From a virus, in the IMG/VR virus record IMGVR_UViG_3300033141_001478, positions 11,152 through 36,068 of that record: DNA of 24,917 nucleotides. One strand, 5' to 3'. The first letter of the stretch is position 1. The number at the start of each line of letters is the position of its first letter. A program made the position numbers and the translations under genes. Below the pieces are notes generated by a model that ran no database searches, was not told where the DNA came from, and was given only the letters and a program-made list of their open reading frames with translations. This document shows, one piece after another, positions 19,854 to 24,917 of the stretch.

Positions 19854-20708
19854 TTAATCATCTTTTTGAATTCTCCCCCATCCTCTGGGATTGCTTATTT
19901 GCGAACCATGACGGATTTTAAACATCGTGACCTTTCCGTTCGGATTGTCTTCGGGGTTTCTAAAATTTTTAGCATCGGTTATTTTTGCAACCCCCTTGTC
20001 TAATGATAAATAAAGACGCGCTACTTCTGCCGATCTCCAAGAGCCCAGGCCAACTTCCTGCCCGGGATTTTTTTGCAACGCCACAATCCCAATGGCACCC
20101 CCTAAATTGTCGTGTATGTTCTTCAATTCTCTACCTATCGCGTAAAACTCGTCATGGACTTCAAGAAAATCGATTATATTTAAATAGTTCGGGCCTTTGA
20201 AAACAACATCGCCAAAGTTGCTGGCCCTGCGATATGCTTTGAAATTCCAATCGTCAATATTTACATCATAGAAATTATTAAGCCTCCGGTGGAGCTCATT
20301 CTCTCCCATCTCAGAGTTGAAATACCGGACGTCCCACCTGAATCTATTTTCCTTAATAATATTTAATAATAAGGCGGTTTTACCTGCTGACTTTGCGCCA
20401 GCGACAATAATTAGATTACCGTCAAATATCTCGACCATGTCGCTTAAATTAAATGGCAGCCAGATATCTACAGACTCGCCATGAGCATTTACATAGTCCA
20501 TTTCTTCAAGCTCGGATTCTTTCTTTTTATAGACGGCCCTTCTGTTTGGATGCCGAATTAAATGCCCGGTTTTTACAAGCGTTTCGCATTTCCTGGTGTA
20601 ATGAGAAAAATACGCCGGATCATTGGTTAAATCTCTAAGAGAAAACCAGCCAGGAGCTTCGTTAACCCATTCCAACATTTCCCAGATTTCAATATCTCGA
20701 CTAGTCAC
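19854..20708 (-). CDS. RecA/DnaB-fold ATPase (replication helicase or loader)
   Basis: A 284-residue protein. Residues 1-65 form a winged-helix-like domain (WEMLEWVNEAPGWFSLRDLT...LVKTGHLIRH). The ATPase part follows: Walker A GAKSAGKT (104-111) after NLIIVA, a strand with F/YFNSEMGENELHRRL like the DnaB or KaiC core, a Walker B-like region FLEVHDEFYAIGRELKNIHD, then GGAIGIVALQKN, a sensor-like strand ending in Gln. Such proteins unwind or load helicases at phage origins. The start is GTG 20708 (GTGA overlap with the upstream stop); an ATG at 20678 is possible. The gene follows the replication initiator. It is shorter than DnaB (about 450), so a minimal helicase or loader is likely. Confidence 0.72.
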   Translation of the reverse strand: MTSRDIEIWEMLEWVNEAPGWFSLRDLTNDPAYFSHYTRKCETLVKTGHLIRHPNRRAVYKKKESELEEMDYVNAHGESVDIWLPFNLSDMVEIFDGNLIIVAGAKSAGKTALLLNIIKENRFRWDVRYFNSEMGENELHRRLNNFYDVNIDDWNFKAYRRASNFGDVVFKGPNYLNIIDFLEVHDEFYAIGRELKNIHDNLGGAIGIVALQKNPGQEVGLGSWRSAEVARLYLSLDKGVAKITDAKNFRNPEDNPNGKVTMFKIRHGSQISNPRGWGRIQKDD

Positions 20709-21322
20709 TTTTCACTATCTGGATAGACAATTTTTTGATATTTTTCTGGATTCCACTTTTTATCGTTTCTGGTCCATTGATAAAAAGCCGCTGTCCAATC
20801 GTTAAACTTATTTCCTTTAGCAGTGTGATAATTGCAAAAATCTTCAAAAAGGTGTTTAGCCCTTCCGTTATTTCCGCCTTGATCTTCAACATAATTTTTC
20901 ATTTTGTCGGTAAGGAAAATATTGGAAGGAATTTTAGTTTTTATTTTAAATTTAAACTCTGGGCATATATCTGTCTCTGTCTCTGTCTCTGTCTCTGTCT
21001 CTGTCTCTGTGTACAGTTCTGTACCATTCTGTACAGATTTGTACGAATTATCAAAAATAAGAAATTCAAGTTGTAAATATTTTTTAATATCAGGTTCTTG
21101 TGAAAGCCCACATTTTCGTTGGATAAAGGAAGGATCGTTAGGTATGTGATTGTCGATTTGGGACGCTAAAAGCCATATTTTAACTAATGCGCCAAATTCT
21201 GCATCCGTTAATTGTTCAAATTTATAATCCATTAAAAGTGTCCGATAAACTTTAATCCACTTCGGCTCCCTGTCTTTATAATGTTGAAAATCTTCCCAAT
21301 TCTTAACCTTTAAGTATTGCAA
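20705..21322 (-). CDS. Replication initiator/replisome organiser-like protein
   Basis: A 205-residue protein. From a TTG at 21322 (GGAGG 5 bases upstream) it reads LQYLKVKNWEDFQHYKDREP, then WIKVYRTLLMDYKFEQLTD, ALVKIWLLASQ and NHIPNDPSFIQRKCGL: the wHTH that begins phage replisome organisers. A low-complexity linker TETETETETETET (about residues 104-117) follows, coded by a hexanucleotide repeat. The C-terminal part (KMKNYVEDQGGNNGRAKHLF...TAAFYQWTRNDKKW) resembles the DnaT/DnaD-type helicase-loading region. I reject the longer reading from 21403 (also TTG), since it lacks a ribosome site. It should recruit the ATPase coded just after it. The linker repeat may vary in copy number. Confidence 0.75.
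   Translation of the reverse strand: MQYLKVKNWEDFQHYKDREPKWIKVYRTLLMDYKFEQLTDAEFGALVKIWLLASQIDNHIPNDPSFIQRKCGLSQEPDIKKYLQLEFLIFDNSYKSVQNGTELYTETETETETETETDICPEFKFKIKTKIPSNIFLTDKMKNYVEDQGGNNGRAKHLFEDFCNYHTAKGNKFNDWTAAFYQWTRNDKKWNPEKYQKIVYPDSEK
20971..21010 (+). repeat. Hexanucleotide microsatellite (CTGTCT)n in initiator gene
   Basis: About 6.7 copies of CTGTCT (plus strand). On the coding strand this gives Thr-Glu repeats. Since the unit is six bases, changes in copy number keep the frame and only change linker length. Confidence 0.9.
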
Positions 21323-21480
21323 CACAACCTCCAAAATACAAAAGCCTCTTGGAACATGCTCGGCTGTGATACCGCCCTTAACCTTACGATTAAGGGATTC
21401 CAAAAGGCTTTTCTGTTTTGCAAGTATTTATCATATTCACTATTTAGCATGCACCTATTAAAACCCATATTTCCGATCAT
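21310..21480 (-). CDS. Small hypothetical protein before initiator gene
   Basis: A 56-residue protein from ATG 21480: MIGNMGFNRCMLNSEYDKYL, then a segment RKAFWNPLIVRLRAVSQPSMF and QEAFVFWRLCCNT. The text is plausible for a real helical protein, but a different frame (KSLLESLNRKVKGGITAEHV) is also open across part of it. The ATG lies one base after the upstream stop (TGACATG), which supports coupled translation, but the ribosome site is weak. It overlaps the initiator start by 13 bases. Function unknown; low certainty. Confidence 0.45.
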   Translation of the reverse strand: MIGNMGFNRCMLNSEYDKYLQNRKAFWNPLIVRLRAVSQPSMFQEAFVFWRLCCNT

Positions 21481-21481
21481 G

Positions 21482-21694
21482 TCAAGGATTTTCCGCTTCC
21501 AGGCAATATTTGCACGCCGCCGGAACATGGAGATGGCCCATAATTTTACTGCCTGCATCGATCAGGGGCACATGGGGAGATTGTTCCTCAAACTCCGATC
21601 TTTTGCGGTATTTGCCACAATACGGGCAACGGCAATTCCCCCTATCGTCCCTTATCGATAGTTCCTGCATTACGGATAGTTTGGATAGTGTCAT
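21482..21694 (-). CDS. Small zinc-ribbon protein
   Basis: A 70-residue protein with a zinc ribbon: C23-x2-C26 (RCPYCGKY) and C61-x2-C64 (ACKYCL), separated by a 34-residue region with RKRSEFEEQSPHVPLIDAGS and GHLHVP. The ribosome site (AGAGGAG) is 7-9 bases before ATG 21694. The N-terminus MTLSKLSVMQELSIRDD is helical. A DNA-binding accessory for replication is possible given its place before the initiator and after the methyltransferase, but this is inference. Its 5' end overlaps the preceding small gene by 53 bases. Confidence 0.65.
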   Translation of the reverse strand: MTLSKLSVMQELSIRDDRGNCRCPYCGKYRKRSEFEEQSPHVPLIDAGSKIMGHLHVPAACKYCLEAENP

Positions 21695-21830
21695 TCCGTA
21701 TCTCCTCTAACGATATTTTGTTCAACGCCTCGATCAAAGACCTTGGCGTTTTCTCTGATTTGCAAGTTAAAAACCCCTCAGCTATCTTTTGCTTTCGGGT
21801 TTTTTTCCGGCGTTTTAGCTTTGTTCCCAT
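21642..21830 (-). CDS. Small basic protein between methyltransferase and zinc ribbon
   Basis: A 62-residue protein, MGTKLKRRKKTRKQKIAEGF, with a very basic N-terminus then TCKSEKTPRSLIEALNKI and SLEEIRNDTIQTIRNAG. The ribosome site (GGGGAAATT) is close to ATG 21830. It overlaps the methyltransferase 3' end by 53 bases and the next gene's start by 53 bases, so both ends lie inside coding sequence in other frames. This makes it less certain. It could be a nucleic-acid-binding accessory. No known family. Confidence 0.5.
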   Translation of the reverse strand: MGTKLKRRKKTRKQKIAEGFLTCKSEKTPRSLIEALNKISLEEIRNDTIQTIRNAGTIDKGR

Positions 21831-22653
21831 AATTTCCCCATAAACACATTTGCCCTGGATCTGTTTTGTCTAAAAGTGTTTGTGAAAATAGCGTTTTGTT
21901 TATTTCTTCTCGAACTTTTTTATTATAATCAATCCATTTTTCTGCTTTTCGATAAATTTTCCTATCTATTTCAAAACCATAGGCCTTCCGGTTAAGATTT
22001 TCTGCTGCTATTATTGTCGATCCACTCCCAGCCACAGGATCGGCTACTACATCACCCTCATCCGTAAAAATATTTATTAATTTTTCGAGCAAAGGTATTG
22101 GTTTTTGAGTGGGATGGATTTTTTCATATAACGGGCTGGTATTTTTATCCTTTTCCCAATCAATTATATTAAATATCATTTTTCCATTGTTGTTGAATTT
22201 TGGGAGTTTATCTCTAAACAATAATAAGCCATATTCAGCGTTATTTACAATTCTCATATTTGCCTTTAGGACTTGCGCGCTAAAATTCTTTCTAAAAATT
22301 AAATTTATATATTTCTTTATATCATACCGTTTTGCAAGTTCAATTAATCCGTGTTGCTGCTCAAACGAGCAAAAGATTATCATTGCAGGCGCACAACCCT
22401 TTTTTTTAGGCTCCTTTCTCATCATCTTACTGCAAAAATGCATAAATTCAGCAGAATTGAAATTTTCATCAGTTGCGAAAAACTTCTTGCCGGCAAGATC
22501 ACTTTCGCCTTTTGAGTTATCTCCGTCAATATACCATGCCGGGTTGGAGCCATATGCATTTATGCCAATATTGTATGGGATGTCGGCAATAATTAATTGT
22601 GCTTTCGGAAGATTATATCTCTTAAAATTTTGATAATGATCCCGTATTAACAT
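21778..22653 (-). CDS. Beta-class DNA N4/N6 methyltransferase
   Basis: A 291-residue enzyme that transfers methyl from S-adenosylmethionine to the exocyclic amine of adenine or cytosine. Motif IV comes first: ADIPYNIG (residues 23-30), a variant of DPPY with Ile in place of Pro. The C-terminal part holds HPTQKP (180-185) and motif I, ADPVAGSGST (204-213), followed by the acidic end of the strand, GFEID (226-230). That order (IV before I) defines the beta class. Phages use such enzymes to avoid host restriction or to mark origins. The recognition sequence cannot be read. ATG 22653 overlaps the DUF1937 stop by 7 bases. No restriction partner is nearby. Confidence 0.87.
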   Translation of the reverse strand: MLIRDHYQNFKRYNLPKAQLIIADIPYNIGINAYGSNPAWYIDGDNSKGESDLAGKKFFATDENFNSAEFMHFCSKMMRKEPKKKGCAPAMIIFCSFEQQHGLIELAKRYDIKKYINLIFRKNFSAQVLKANMRIVNNAEYGLLLFRDKLPKFNNNGKMIFNIIDWEKDKNTSPLYEKIHPTQKPIPLLEKLINIFTDEGDVVADPVAGSGSTIIAAENLNRKAYGFEIDRKIYRKAEKWIDYNKKVREEINKTLFSQTLLDKTDPGQMCLWGNYGNKAKTPEKNPKAKDS

Positions 22654-22979
22654 GTCAAATATAAAACTTTCCCTAAAGACTTAGCAATCTCAATCTCGGC
22701 TTTTATGCCTTCAGATCTTTCCCATCCAGGTAAACACAAAACACGGATCTCATCACAACTACTAAGAATCCAGAGGTCCTGCTCTAGCCAAAAATCATTA
22801 TCACAGGGGTCAACTCGACAATATTTAGAAATTGGAACAGAATGACTTAAAGGACTGAAAACTAAATATCCAGACTCCATTAATTCAGCGGCCTTCCTGT
22901 TCACCTGTTCAACTCTCCACTCCCTTACTTTCGGGTCTGGATGGCTGTATGGACATGCTAGATAGATTTTCTTTTTCAT
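22647..22979 (-). CDS. DUF1937-like / nucleoside deoxyribosyltransferase-fold protein
   Basis: A 110-residue protein. It begins KKKIYLACPYSHPDPKVREWR, then RKAAELMESGYLVFSPLSHSV, a middle CRVDPCDNDFWLEQDLWILS, and GWERSEGIKAEIEIAKSLGK. The 'YLa.PYSh', 'V.SPlsh', 'D...l..cD...vl.lpGw..S.G...E...A...gk' chain is that of DUF1937 and related nucleoside 2-deoxyribosyltransferase-like folds; the conserved Glu in KAEIEIA is the usual nucleophile position. It may act on nucleotide or base metabolism during infection, or on a signalling nucleotide. Ribosome site AGAGG lies 4-5 bases before ATG 22979. It is the first gene of the methyltransferase pair. Confidence 0.78.
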   Translation of the reverse strand: MKKKIYLACPYSHPDPKVREWRVEQVNRKAAELMESGYLVFSPLSHSVPISKYCRVDPCDNDFWLEQDLWILSSCDEIRVLCLPGWERSEGIKAEIEIAKSLGKVLYLTC

Positions 22980-23087
22980 GTTCCTCTTTCAACGGCTTCC
23001 CCGGTCTGATCTCTCGGCAATCGCACCTGTCCACAGGATTAAGATATCGAAGTCAGCATTTGCGGAAATATTTTGGGGCCATAGCGT

Positions 23088-23261
23088 TTAATCTTTTGTC
23101 AACTCGCAAATATATCGGTACAAATGCTTACCTGGGATTCTATTGTTTTGCAAATCATAGATGTAACGTTCGGTTACACCTAATTTTTCTGCAACGGCTT
23201 TTCGCGTGCCGAAAACCTTAACCAGTTGATTTATTTTAGTTTTTACGGTTCTTGGTTTCAT
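23088..23261 (-). CDS. Small HTH regulator (Cro/YdaS-like)
   Basis: A 57-residue DNA-binding protein, MKPRTVKTKINQLVKVFGTR, with a helix-turn-helix: KAVAEKLGVTERYIYDLQNN and RIPGKHLYRYI. 'G....A..lGv....iy.....ripg.h...i' is the Cro/YdaS type used as phage repressor or activator. It begins at ATG 23261 and has no ribosome site; the likely promoter (TTGACT then TAGTAT, 18 apart on minus) would start within about 10 bases of the ATG, so the mRNA may be leaderless, like lambda cI from its maintenance promoter. A palindrome (23278-23290) sits in its control region. It faces a plus-strand promoter, so it probably controls the switch. Confidence 0.72.
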   Translation of the reverse strand: MKPRTVKTKINQLVKVFGTRKAVAEKLGVTERYIYDLQNNRIPGKHLYRYICELTKD

Positions 23262-23277
23262 AATTCAAATACTAACA

Positions 23278-23290
23278 TGAAAAGTTTTCA
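23278..23290. promoter_or_regulatory. Operator-like palindrome between divergent genes
   Basis: TGAAAAGTTTTCA is a 13-base palindrome (odd centre), 17 bases from the HTH gene start. A related half-site pair, TGAAAAAAGTTCTTGA (23311-23326), overlaps the -35 box of the plus promoter. Binding there would block that promoter. Confidence 0.55.
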
Positions 23291-23322
23291 AAAGTCAAGA
23301 AAAAAATATATGAAAAAAGTTC

Positions 23323-23353
23323 TTGACATGCGCATATGGTTTGTGATTATAAT
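23323..23353 (+). promoter_or_regulatory. Strong plus-strand promoter
   Basis: Perfect TTGACA (23323-23328) and perfect TATAAT (23348-23353), spacer 19 (longer than the ideal 17). It would start near 23360 and drive the lipoprotein and following genes. Confidence 0.65.
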
Positions 23354-23390
23354 AGCCCAAACTTCAATTATGAGAAAATTTGGAAATCAA

Positions 23391-23759
23391 ATGCGCCACA
23401 TCATCTTAATTATTCTAATCATCATTTATCTTACATCCTGCGCTGGTTACCCCGGTCACCACAATTATCGTTCATGGACACGGACAGAAAAAATTATGCT
23501 TGCTGGTTCATGGGTTGCTGCTGGTCTGGACTATTATACATCCGAAAGGGCATTTGATACCCCTGAGAACCACGAATTAAATCCGGTTATAGGAGATCAT
23601 CCCACAGACACAGAACTTGCTGTAGCCCTGCTGACTTCTCAGATAGTGGTAACTATTATGGCTCATTGTTTTCCGAAATGGCGCAAGTGGTTATTGGGGG
23701 GGAAAGCAGCGATCAATTCGGCGTGTGTTTGGAATAATTACAACCTTATAAAGGATTAG
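23391..23759 (+). CDS. Phage lipoprotein
   Basis: A 122-residue protein. MRHIILIILIIIYLTSC ends in a lipobox (LTSC), so it should be lipid-anchored at the membrane. The mature part has SWTRTEKIMLAGSWVAAGLD, then YYTSERAFDTPENHELNPVIG and a hydrophobic helix VALLTSQIVVTIMAHCF near the C-terminus. The 'ELNP.iGdhP....' pattern is found in small phage and prophage membrane proteins of unknown role. Start: ATG 23391 has a weak GGAA 6 bases upstream; an ATG at 23370 would add seven residues before the signal. A superinfection or lysis role is possible. It is the first gene after the 23323 promoter. Confidence 0.68.
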   Translation: MRHIILIILIIIYLTSCAGYPGHHNYRSWTRTEKIMLAGSWVAAGLDYYTSERAFDTPENHELNPVIGDHPTDTELAVALLTSQIVVTIMAHCFPKWRKWLLGGKAAINSACVWNNYNLIKD

Positions 23760-23761
23760 CC

Positions 23762-23935
23762 ATGCTCGGCTCAACCCGAATCCAATACGAACTAAAAGAG
23801 AAATTGAAAGAGATTGCTGAATTGAAACGCCATCTTTCTAAATATAATCCCGATTCTTCGGCCATCCGCAATGGACGCAAAGGTTTCGGGATAAGCCACG
23901 ACCCAAAAGCAACGCCGATCAATCATAAAAATTAA
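23762..23935 (+). CDS. Small hypothetical coiled-coil protein
   Basis: A 57-residue protein: MLGSTRIQYELKEKLKEIAE, with a helical charged N-terminal half (ELKEKLKEIAELKRHLSKY) then a basic, Gly/Ser region (SSAIRNGRKGFGISHDPKAT) ending PINHKN. Ribosome site AAGGA is 7 bases upstream, and the gene begins 2 bases after the lipoprotein stop. The text is plausible for a real gene though it is short. Function unknown. Confidence 0.6.
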   Translation: MLGSTRIQYELKEKLKEIAELKRHLSKYNPDSSAIRNGRKGFGISHDPKATPINHKN

Positions 23936-23982
23936 GCGGGTCAGTCTTTCGGGAATGGCAAAGGGAGGCTACGATCTTTTAA

Positions 23983-24094
23983 AAGGAGGTGATTTGTTAC
24001 CGGCAAAGGCAAATATGATCTGCCAAACCGGGAGCCGCTTAAATAGGCTGTGGTTAGCCTCGGCGTAGTCTGCCGGTCAAAATCGGCGGCTCCC
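23983..24094 (+). ncRNA. Structured region with extended Shine-Dalgarno
   Basis: AAAAGGAGGTGAT (23983-23995) complements the 16S 3' end over 12 bases. A short ORF could start at TTG 23996 (or ATG 23955) and end at 24068. Downstream hairpins: GGCA (24007-24010) with TGCC (24021-24024), flanked by CCGG arms; an outer stem GGGAGCCGC (24030-24038) with GCGGCTCCC (24086-24094); and inside it AGGCT/AGCCT (24045-24060) and CGGC/GCCG (24061-24075). This fits a multi-arm RNA, perhaps a leader regulating the genes at 24114 on. Confidence 0.45.
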
Positions 24095-24113
24095 ACTTCA
24101 CAAAGGATTAATC

Positions 24114-24206
24114 ATGCAAACTTTAATCGATATAATATTGGAATTTATTATCATGGTTGGCGTGGTCTGCGTATCGGCTCTGCTGGCTATATTGATTGGG
24201 GGATGA
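24114..24206 (+). CDS. Tiny membrane protein
   Basis: A 30-residue protein, nearly all one transmembrane helix: MQTLIDIILEFIIMVGVVCV, then SALLAILIGG. Ribosome site AAAGGA is 9 bases upstream of the ATG. The stop TGA is one base before the next start. Such tiny membrane peptides in phages include holin-like and anti-host proteins, but there is no basis for choosing. Confidence 0.55.
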   Translation: MQTLIDIILEFIIMVGVVCVSALLAILIGG

Positions 24207-24207
24207 A

Positions 24208-24399
24208 ATGGAGTTTTATCTGGAAAGAAATAATAAGGATAGGGAGATGATAGAATTTTATACAACGAGAAAAAGTGGGAAAACCTATGTCTGGGGAATG
24301 TTCCATAGTGATTTTCTTTACGAAGGATCGGTCGCGCAAGATATTCTTGACCAGTTAGAAGATGGTCCGGTCAAAGTAAAATTGGAGATGATTAGATGA
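24208..24399 (+). CDS. Small hypothetical protein
   Basis: A 63-residue protein, MEFYLERNNKDREMIEFYTT, with RKSGKTYVWGMFHSDFLYEG and VKLEMIR at the end. The ATG at 24208 has a GGGGGA site just upstream, coupled to the tiny membrane gene; another ATG (24247) is possible. It reads like a small alpha/beta domain. The start of the next gene overlaps its stop (ATGA). Function unknown. Confidence 0.6.
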   Translation: MEFYLERNNKDREMIEFYTTRKSGKTYVWGMFHSDFLYEGSVAQDILDQLEDGPVKVKLEMIR

Positions 24400-24614
24400 A
24401 TGTCACAATACCAATAGAATTGGAATTTGAGATTGAATTTAATGTCATAAAAGAAGAGCCCAGGACCTGGGATTATCCCGGTCATCCCGCTGAGGTAGAA
24501 ATTTGTGCCATTAAATATAACGGTCATACAATTCCAGATGACATGGCTGATGAGATTATAAGAGACAACGAAGACGATATAGTTCAATGTTGTTGGGATG
24601 AGATTAAAGAATAG
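24396..24614 (+). CDS. Small acidic hypothetical protein
   Basis: A 72-residue acidic protein, MNVTIPIELEFEIEFNVIKE, then YPGHPAEVEICAIKYNGHTI and a Glu/Asp-rich helix (DDMADEIIRDNEDDIVQC). The overall pattern resembles a small beta-sheet protein of the type 'v.i.y.veF.y.p..p......p..E..ei..v..ng..i', common in early phage operons. The ATG overlaps the upstream stop (ATGA). Ribosome site GGAGATG is upstream. Function unknown. Confidence 0.65.
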   Translation: MNVTIPIELEFEIEFNVIKEEPRTWDYPGHPAEVEICAIKYNGHTIPDDMADEIIRDNEDDIVQCCWDEIKE

Positions 24615-24625
24615 GGAGAAGGAAT

Positions 24626-24917
24626 ATGGCACGTCCAAAGGGAGGATACCGGCTCAAAGATGGTACGAGAGTGCCGGGTGTAACCACCATAATAGGTAGA
24701 TTTAAGGATTCTGGCGGCCTTTTATGGTGGGCGTTTGAGCAAGGCCAAAAGTTTGAGCGCGGTGAAATATCCGGGCTTTATGAAAAACGGGATCAAGCTG
24801 CCGAAGCCGGTACGCTCTGCCATGATATGGTAGAGGCCCATATTAGAAAATGGGAAATGCCGGATTTGGAAAAATACGATCCTGAGTTGGTGTTATTAGC
24901 GCAGCAAGGATTTGAGA
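24626..24917 (+). CDS. PD-(D/E)XK (RecB-like) nuclease, N-terminal part
   Basis: The frame is open from ATG 24626 to the right edge (97 residues). MARPKGGYRLKDGTRVPGVT begins with the 'VpgvTtIi' segment of phage RecB-family exonucleases; RFKDSGGLLWWAFEQG and then RDQAAEAGTLCHDMVEAHI fit the 'AA..Gt..H...e..i' helix of the same family. The catalytic D/E-x-K residues would be outside the window. These enzymes trim DNA ends for recombination (lambda Exo- or Cas4-like). Ribosome site (GGGAGAAGG) is 5-7 bases upstream. Confidence 0.75.
   Translation, partial: MARPKGGYRLKDGTRVPGVTTIIGRFKDSGGLLWWAFEQGQKFERGEISGLYEKRDQAAEAGTLCHDMVEAHIRKWEMPDLEKYDPELVLLAQQGFE

Noticed and set aside
20971-21010. CRISPR-like array
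   Set aside because: It is a simple six-base tandem repeat without spacers, inside a coding gene.

Overview
This window is a stretch of a tailed double-stranded DNA phage (or prophage) that looks like a podovirus. It has a P22-type portal, a P22 gp4-like head-completion protein, a scaffold, a Mu gpT-like major capsid protein, and large and small terminase subunits. The host is probably Gram-negative: there is a lipoprotein with a lipobox, a secreted small protein, strong AGGAGG ribosome sites, and a near-perfect sigma-54 promoter. Host genus cannot be read from the sequence. No tRNA, rRNA, integrase or CRISPR array was seen.

Layout. (1) Positions 1-15225, minus strand: the packaging and virion operon, read right to left. 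Order: small terminase, HNH endonuclease, a small basic protein, large terminase, a small protein, portal, a small protein, GroES-like co-chaperonin, scaffold, a zinc-finger protein, an abundant-structural-type protein, major capsid, beta-helix protein, sulfotransferase, a jelly-roll candidate, three connector or tail proteins, and the N-terminus of a tail fibre cut by the window edge. (2) 15226-16326: control region. It holds a minus-strand gene joining a GIY-YIG-like (T5orf172) domain to a Fis-type helix-turn-helix, then a divergent sigma-54 promoter with phased TGAC repeats upstream. (3) 16327-18200, plus strand: a run of very small genes, each with its own strong ribosome site, ending in a terminator. 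(4) 18201-18691: no clear gene, but two terminators and a probable small structured RNA. (5) 18692-22979, minus strand: secreted peptide, RuvC-like resolvase, membrane protein, RecA-fold ATPase, replication initiator, zinc-ribbon protein, beta-class DNA methyltransferase and a DUF1937 protein. (6) 23088-23353: a small helix-turn-helix regulator facing a plus-strand promoter across an operator-like palindrome. (7) 23391-24917, plus strand: lipoprotein, small proteins, a structured RNA region, and the start of a PD-(D/E)XK (RecB-like) nuclease.

The most striking content is self-splicing. The major capsid gene is split by a 273-nt group I intron with no ORF: exon 1 encodes only 11 residues. The large terminase carries a 368-residue intein with a LAGLIDADG endonuclease, placed in the Walker B motif. 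Both essential head genes therefore need splicing to work. A free HNH endonuclease and a GIY-YIG-like protein lie within 11 kb of them. The second notable feature is a phage accessory operon apparently driven by sigma-54, next to a divergent gene whose C-terminus is the DNA-binding type usually found on sigma-54 activators.
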